DNA of 8,853 bases from DASZXJ01 sp035545895 (GTDB taxonomy: Bacteria; Planctomycetota; Phycisphaerae; Tepidisphaerales; Tepidisphaeraceae): contig DASZXJ010000181.1 in the NCBI GenBank assembly GCA_035545895.1, forward strand, positions 1 through 8,853. The letters are read 5' to 3'. Position numbers and translations under genes: made by a program. The notes beneath the pieces were generated by a model. It ran no database searches, was not told the origin of the DNA, and saw only the letters and a program-made list of their open reading frames with translations. Of the stretch, positions 6,400 to 8,853 are shown in pieces (position 1 is the first letter of the stretch; each line of letters begins with the position of its first letter).

Positions 6400-6624
6400 T
6401 TAGCGAATCGTCGTCGTTCCGCCACTCAGAAAATTCCTAACTTGCGGATTGCTGATAAATTCGCTGAAAAATCCCATGTCCACAGCGTTAAGGTTGTCCA
6501 GCCGCTGAGTCGTTTCCGCCGGCAAATCCAGCGAGAGCGCCGCCAGATTGTCCTGCAAATGTTATCGGAGAAATACGTAACCCCGACCGGCCAAGCAAGC
6601 GATACTGTTCAATGTTGCCGCCAT
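6400..6624 (-). pseudogene. Collapsed aldo/keto reductase gene (both ends kept, middle deleted)
   Basis: Reading the minus strand, codons from 6610 to about 6560 give EQYRLLGRSGLRISPITFA, the usual N-terminus of aldo/keto reductases (NAD(P)H-dependent carbonyl reductases of the TIM-barrel fold). From 6558 to the TAA at 6402-6400 another frame gives LQDNLAALSLDLPAE, then RLDNLNAVDMGFFSEFI, then SNPQVRNFLSGG and TTTIR. This is the family's C-terminus, with its typical LD-x(n)-LGFP-x-F and final GG. Intact members are about 320-350 residues; here roughly 250 central residues, including the catalytic Asp/Tyr/Lys/His, are gone. An ATG at 6624 has AAGGA 7 bases upstream, but its frame is shifted relative to the N-terminal remnant and meets a stop at 6564-6562. 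The remnant stops 10 bases before the quinone oxidoreductase ATG. Identification rests on reading by eye but both ends agree. Confidence 0.75.
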
Positions 6625-6631
6625 GGATCGA

Positions 6632-6636
6632 TCCTT
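6632..6636 (-). promoter_or_regulatory. Surviving ribosome binding site of the dead aldo/keto reductase gene
   Basis: AAGGA on the minus strand sits 7 bases before the ATG at 6624, a canonical arrangement. It supports that ATG as the start of the ancestral gene, although the frame is now disrupted 14 bases later. Ribosomes loading here would terminate within about 20 codons. Confidence 0.4.
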
Positions 6637-6864
6637 TTTCGAAAGTCGCTTCCTGAGGTTAGGTCAAAGATTGAACGACGTCGAGAGAAGAAAAGAATGA
6701 GCCGCGCCCCAACCAGCGTATTCAACCGCCGCAGCCCTGTGGCAGCGAGAAACGGATCGTAAACGCATTTCTGACGCCGCTATTCAACGAAGATGACGGC
6801 ATGCGCGGGACATTCCACAAAAACCAATGTCGGTATTTACATCGGCCGCACATAATTGGATTAA
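6637..6864. other. Noncoding gap upstream of the sigma factor gene
   Basis: No intact gene is supported here. Short open frames on both strands show no family resemblance. A CATAAT hexamer (6851-6856) lies 8 bases before the sigma factor ATG and could be a -10 box, but no acceptable -35 box stands 16-18 bases upstream. On the minus strand a TTGACC at 6667-6662 resembles a -35 box for the dead reductase gene but lacks a matching -10. The promoters of both flanking genes presumably lie here but are not resolved. Confidence 0.4.
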
Positions 6865-8637
6865 ATGAGCAGTGGAACCGACGATTGGACTCTGTTGCGG
6901 CAATATGTCGATGCCGGTTCGCACGATGCATTCAGGCAGATCGTGCAACGCAACATCGATCTGGTCTACTCCGCGGCTTTGCGTCAGGTGGATGACGAGC
7001 ACCTCGCCGAGGATGTCACGCAGGCGGTGTTTCTACTCCTCTCGCAAAAAGCTCATACACTTCGTCAGGGCACGGTACTCGCGGGCTGGCTGCATACCAC
7101 GGCCCGATTTGCGTCAGCCAATGCTCGCAGGGCGGTTCATCGACGTCGTCACCATGAACAAAAGGCGGTTGACATGTCCCGGCAAACTCAGCAAGAACCA
7201 GACGACTGGTTGGAAATTGCTCCCACGCTGGATGAAGCAATCGGACGACTTTCTCGCCAGGATGGAAACGCCATCCTGCTGCGATTCTTTCAAGGCAAGT
7301 CGCTGGTGGAAGTCGGCGCTGCGCTCGGAATTTCAAAGGCAGCCGCTGAAAAACGCGTCAGCCGGGCGATCGAAAAACTGCGGTCAATGCTACGCAAGAA
7401 CGGCATCGTGGCGTCCTCGGGACTTGGGTCGATTCTGGTCGATCATGCGATCCAGGCGACACCAGCTTCGACTGTTTTCAACACAGTTTCGGGTGTTGCA
7501 GCAGGCCGAGGAACTCCGATTGCCGAGCAGACTCTACGCGCGATGATTTGGAGCCAGGTCAAGCTTGTGGCTGGATGTGCCGTGAGCTTGATTATTATCC
7601 TGAGCCTTGGAATTAAAATAATCTCTCGCGTCGTGGCCGCCAATTCGTCTGGGTTGGGAACTCAACTCGCCAGCACCCAAACCGCCTCCAATCGTTCGTC
7701 AAATCCGGCCGATCTTGCCACGGCGCCGGCGGACCGGACGAAACTCGCCATATTGCAAAAAGTTCGTGATCTTCGCGCCGCGATTTTTCGAGCCAACGTC
7801 AGCGGTCACGGTGTGGCGGAACTTGAATACACCGATTTTGAAACCGAAATTCAACGCGATCCTCCAGTGGGCGTTTCTCCAAAGAAATCGCTGGCATCGC
7901 ATAAAGTTCAGTTCGTATTTTCGGGAAATGATTTCCTTTTAACTGGAACGGACGCTTTCAATTCCGATGCACGGATGGTCAAAGGTCAGGAAGAAACACG
8001 CTATTACGCGGGCCGACCAGATTTCCCCGCACCACGCGCAGTCAGCATCCAGAAATTCACCGGCCCCGTTCTTTATGACCCCAATCTAAGCAAATGGACA
8101 TTTATGGAAATTGCCGGCTTGCCTGCGAACCTGAGGGACCGCACGGAAGATGAATCCCTGTCCTTCGAATTCCTTGGCAGGAACCCAAGAGTGAGCGTGA
8201 GCGAAAATGCCGAGATCGTGCATTTGACCATCGATCTGGGTGAACAGCAGCCTCCGAGTGGCGCACCCATTCACGAACGGTATATCGTGGACTTCGATCT
8301 CCGTCATGGCGGGATGATTAAGCATTATCACATTGACAGCAAACGCAGCCTTCGCGGGCAGAAGCTTGATACTTCGGAGGACTGGACCATGAGTTGGAAA
8401 GAGTCGGCGGGACACATCGTGCCCGCAACTCGAATAGTCGAAGCATTCATTAAACTGGATGGAAAGCTGAGTAATGGCGGCAAGAATCGCATCACCTTCC
8501 AAACCTTTTTGATCGAGCCGGTCGATGTGCAAAATGAAATAACGATCGCCAAAATGCAAATCCCACCTGGCACCCGTGTGGCCAACCACATTAGCAATTC
8601 GGATTGGACATACTCCGAAGCGCCGCCGGGAAGGTAG
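6865..8637 (+). CDS. ECF-like sigma factor fused to a membrane anchor and a large C-terminal domain
   Basis: A 590-residue protein. Residues about 18-90 are sigma-70 region 2 (DAFRQIVQRNIDLVYSAALR, then LAEDVTQAVFLLLSQKA and GWLHTTARFASANARR). Residues about 118-176 are region 4 with a helix-turn-helix (LVEVGAALGISKAAAEKRVS). Regions 1 and 3 are absent, as in ECF sigma factors, which direct RNA polymerase to specific promoters. Residues about 232-255 (VKLVAGCAVSLIIILSLGIK) form one membrane helix followed by a basic residue and a Ser/Thr/Ala-rich linker. The ~330 residues after it contain no Cys, and their beta-rich look faintly recalls lipoprotein-sorting (LolA-like) domains; I do not recognise the family. 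With the sigma part cytoplasmic, the distal domain would lie outside the membrane. No separate anti-sigma gene is adjacent, so control may be built in. The start has only a weak GGA ahead. The sigma call is firm, the topology and regulation inferred. Confidence 0.88.
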   Translation: MSSGTDDWTLLRQYVDAGSHDAFRQIVQRNIDLVYSAALRQVDDEHLAEDVTQAVFLLLSQKAHTLRQGTVLAGWLHTTARFASANARRAVHRRRHHEQKAVDMSRQTQQEPDDWLEIAPTLDEAIGRLSRQDGNAILLRFFQGKSLVEVGAALGISKAAAEKRVSRAIEKLRSMLRKNGIVASSGLGSILVDHAIQATPASTVFNTVSGVAAGRGTPIAEQTLRAMIWSQVKLVAGCAVSLIIILSLGIKIISRVVAANSSGLGTQLASTQTASNRSSNPADLATAPADRTKLAILQKVRDLRAAIFRANVSGHGVAELEYTDFETEIQRDPPVGVSPKKSLASHKVQFVFSGNDFLLTGTDAFNSDARMVKGQEETRYYAGRPDFPAPRAVSIQKFTGPVLYDPNLSKWTFMEIAGLPANLRDRTEDESLSFEFLGRNPRVSVSENAEIVHLTIDLGEQQPPSGAPIHERYIVDFDLRHGGMIKHYHIDSKRSLRGQKLDTSEDWTMSWKESAGHIVPATRIVEAFIKLDGKLSNGGKNRITFQTFLIEPVDVQNEITIAKMQIPPGTRVANHISNSDWTYSEAPPGR

Positions 8638-8643
8638 TCGAAC

Positions 8644-8660
8644 GCGGCCCTGCGGGCCGC
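8644..8660 (+). terminator. GC-rich hairpin after the sigma factor gene
   Basis: GCGGCCC (8644-8650) and GGGCCGC (8654-8660) form a perfect 7-bp stem with a TGC loop, 6 bases after the stop codon. No T-rich stretch follows, so it is not a classical intrinsic terminator; it may protect the 3' end or aid termination in another way. From here to 8821 no gene is seen, only a second, weaker inverted repeat (ATGCGC 8716-8721, GCGCAT 8731-8736). Confidence 0.4.
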
Positions 8661-8821
8661 CGCTAAACGGGGTTGGATTCGCGACAACGCCGGAGGGACC
8701 GCGGGAAATGTGCAGATGCGCGAAAATTCAGCGCATTTCATCGACCAATCCGCTTGTCCGATTCGTCATATGGCGCGCACTTTTGTGCAGTTTCATGGAG
8801 CCTACAGACAAGAATTTGATC

Positions 8822-8848
8822 CACAGATTTCACAGATGACACAGATTA
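8822..8848 (+). repeat. Three tandem CACAGATNN units
   Basis: CACAGATTT (8822-8830), CACAGATGA (8831-8839) and CACAGATTA (8840-8848) are three adjacent 9-bp units sharing CACAGAT, just before the window edge. Similar CACAGATTN or CACGGATTN tandem arrays occur between genes in many environmental bacteria; their function is not settled. The array may continue beyond the window. Confidence 0.7.
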
Positions 8849-8853
8849 AGAAA

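Noticed and set aside
6390..6425. GTG start adding 12 residues to the quinone oxidoreductase
   Set aside because: The added residues overlap the reductase remnant and precede the standard family start MKAIRV.
6379..6762. Plus-strand open frame of 127 codons in the gap
   Set aside because: It overlaps the start of the oxidoreductase gene and is antisense to the aldo/keto reductase remnant, which explains the sequence better.
6722..6931. Minus-strand frame of 69 codons upstream of the sigma factor gene
   Set aside because: It overlaps the conserved sigma factor N-terminus and resembles no known protein.
8714..8738. Inverted repeat ATGCGC/GCGCAT with a 9-base loop
   Set aside because: Short stem and no T-rich stretch; not distinguishable from chance.
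1..8853. CRISPR arrays, tRNA or rRNA genes, insertion sequences, phage genes
   Set aside because: None seen: no spaced direct repeats, no cloverleaf or rRNA-like stretches, no transposase or integrase motifs.

Overview
The window looks like part of a chromosome of a moderately GC-rich bacterium, most likely a planctomycete (Planctomycetota, perhaps Phycisphaerae-like). This is inferred from three things: an ECF-type sigma factor fused to a membrane anchor and a large C-terminal domain, genes that mostly lack clear Shine-Dalgarno sites, and a CACAGATNN tandem repeat of a kind common between genes in environmental bacterial genomes. The assignment is tentative; no rRNA or other phylogenetic marker is present.

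Layout. Positions 1-93 hold a strong hairpin with a T-rich tail, probably the terminator of a plus-strand gene lying mostly outside the window. Positions 94-870 (minus) encode a PhnP-like metallo-beta-lactamase-fold hydrolase. It has a good sigma70-type promoter whose -10 box lies 8 bases before the ATG, suggesting a leaderless mRNA, and a perfect palindrome covers the -35 box. Divergent from it is a compact four-gene plus-strand operon: a circularly permuted ATP-grasp protein (1035-2471), an alpha-E domain protein (2488-3507), a transglutaminase-like cysteine peptidase (3519-4523) and the proteasome-like protein Anbu (4569-5423). Converging on it, 9 bases away, is a zinc-free quinone oxidoreductase-type MDR gene (5433-6389, minus). 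Just upstream of that gene, on the same strand, lies a collapsed aldo/keto reductase gene: only its first ~20 and last ~50 codons remain (6400-6624). Positions 6865-8637 (plus) encode a 590-residue sigma factor with one transmembrane helix and a ~330-residue distal domain. The window closes with a GC-rich hairpin and three tandem 9-bp repeats.

How the genes work together. The centrepiece is the ATP-grasp / alpha-E / transglutaminase / Anbu cassette. Its co-occurrence is known from comparative genomics, but its substrate and product are not established. ATP-grasp enzymes form amide (peptide-like) bonds, while transglutaminase-fold peptidases and Anbu have the residues for cleaving or transferring them. 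A peptide or isopeptide tagging, synthesis and removal pathway is therefore a reasonable inference. Unusual details here are a Gln-rich duplicated tail on the transglutaminase, a ~40-residue low-complexity tail on Anbu, and an N-terminal extension on the alpha-E protein. The remaining genes have no clear functional tie to the cassette.
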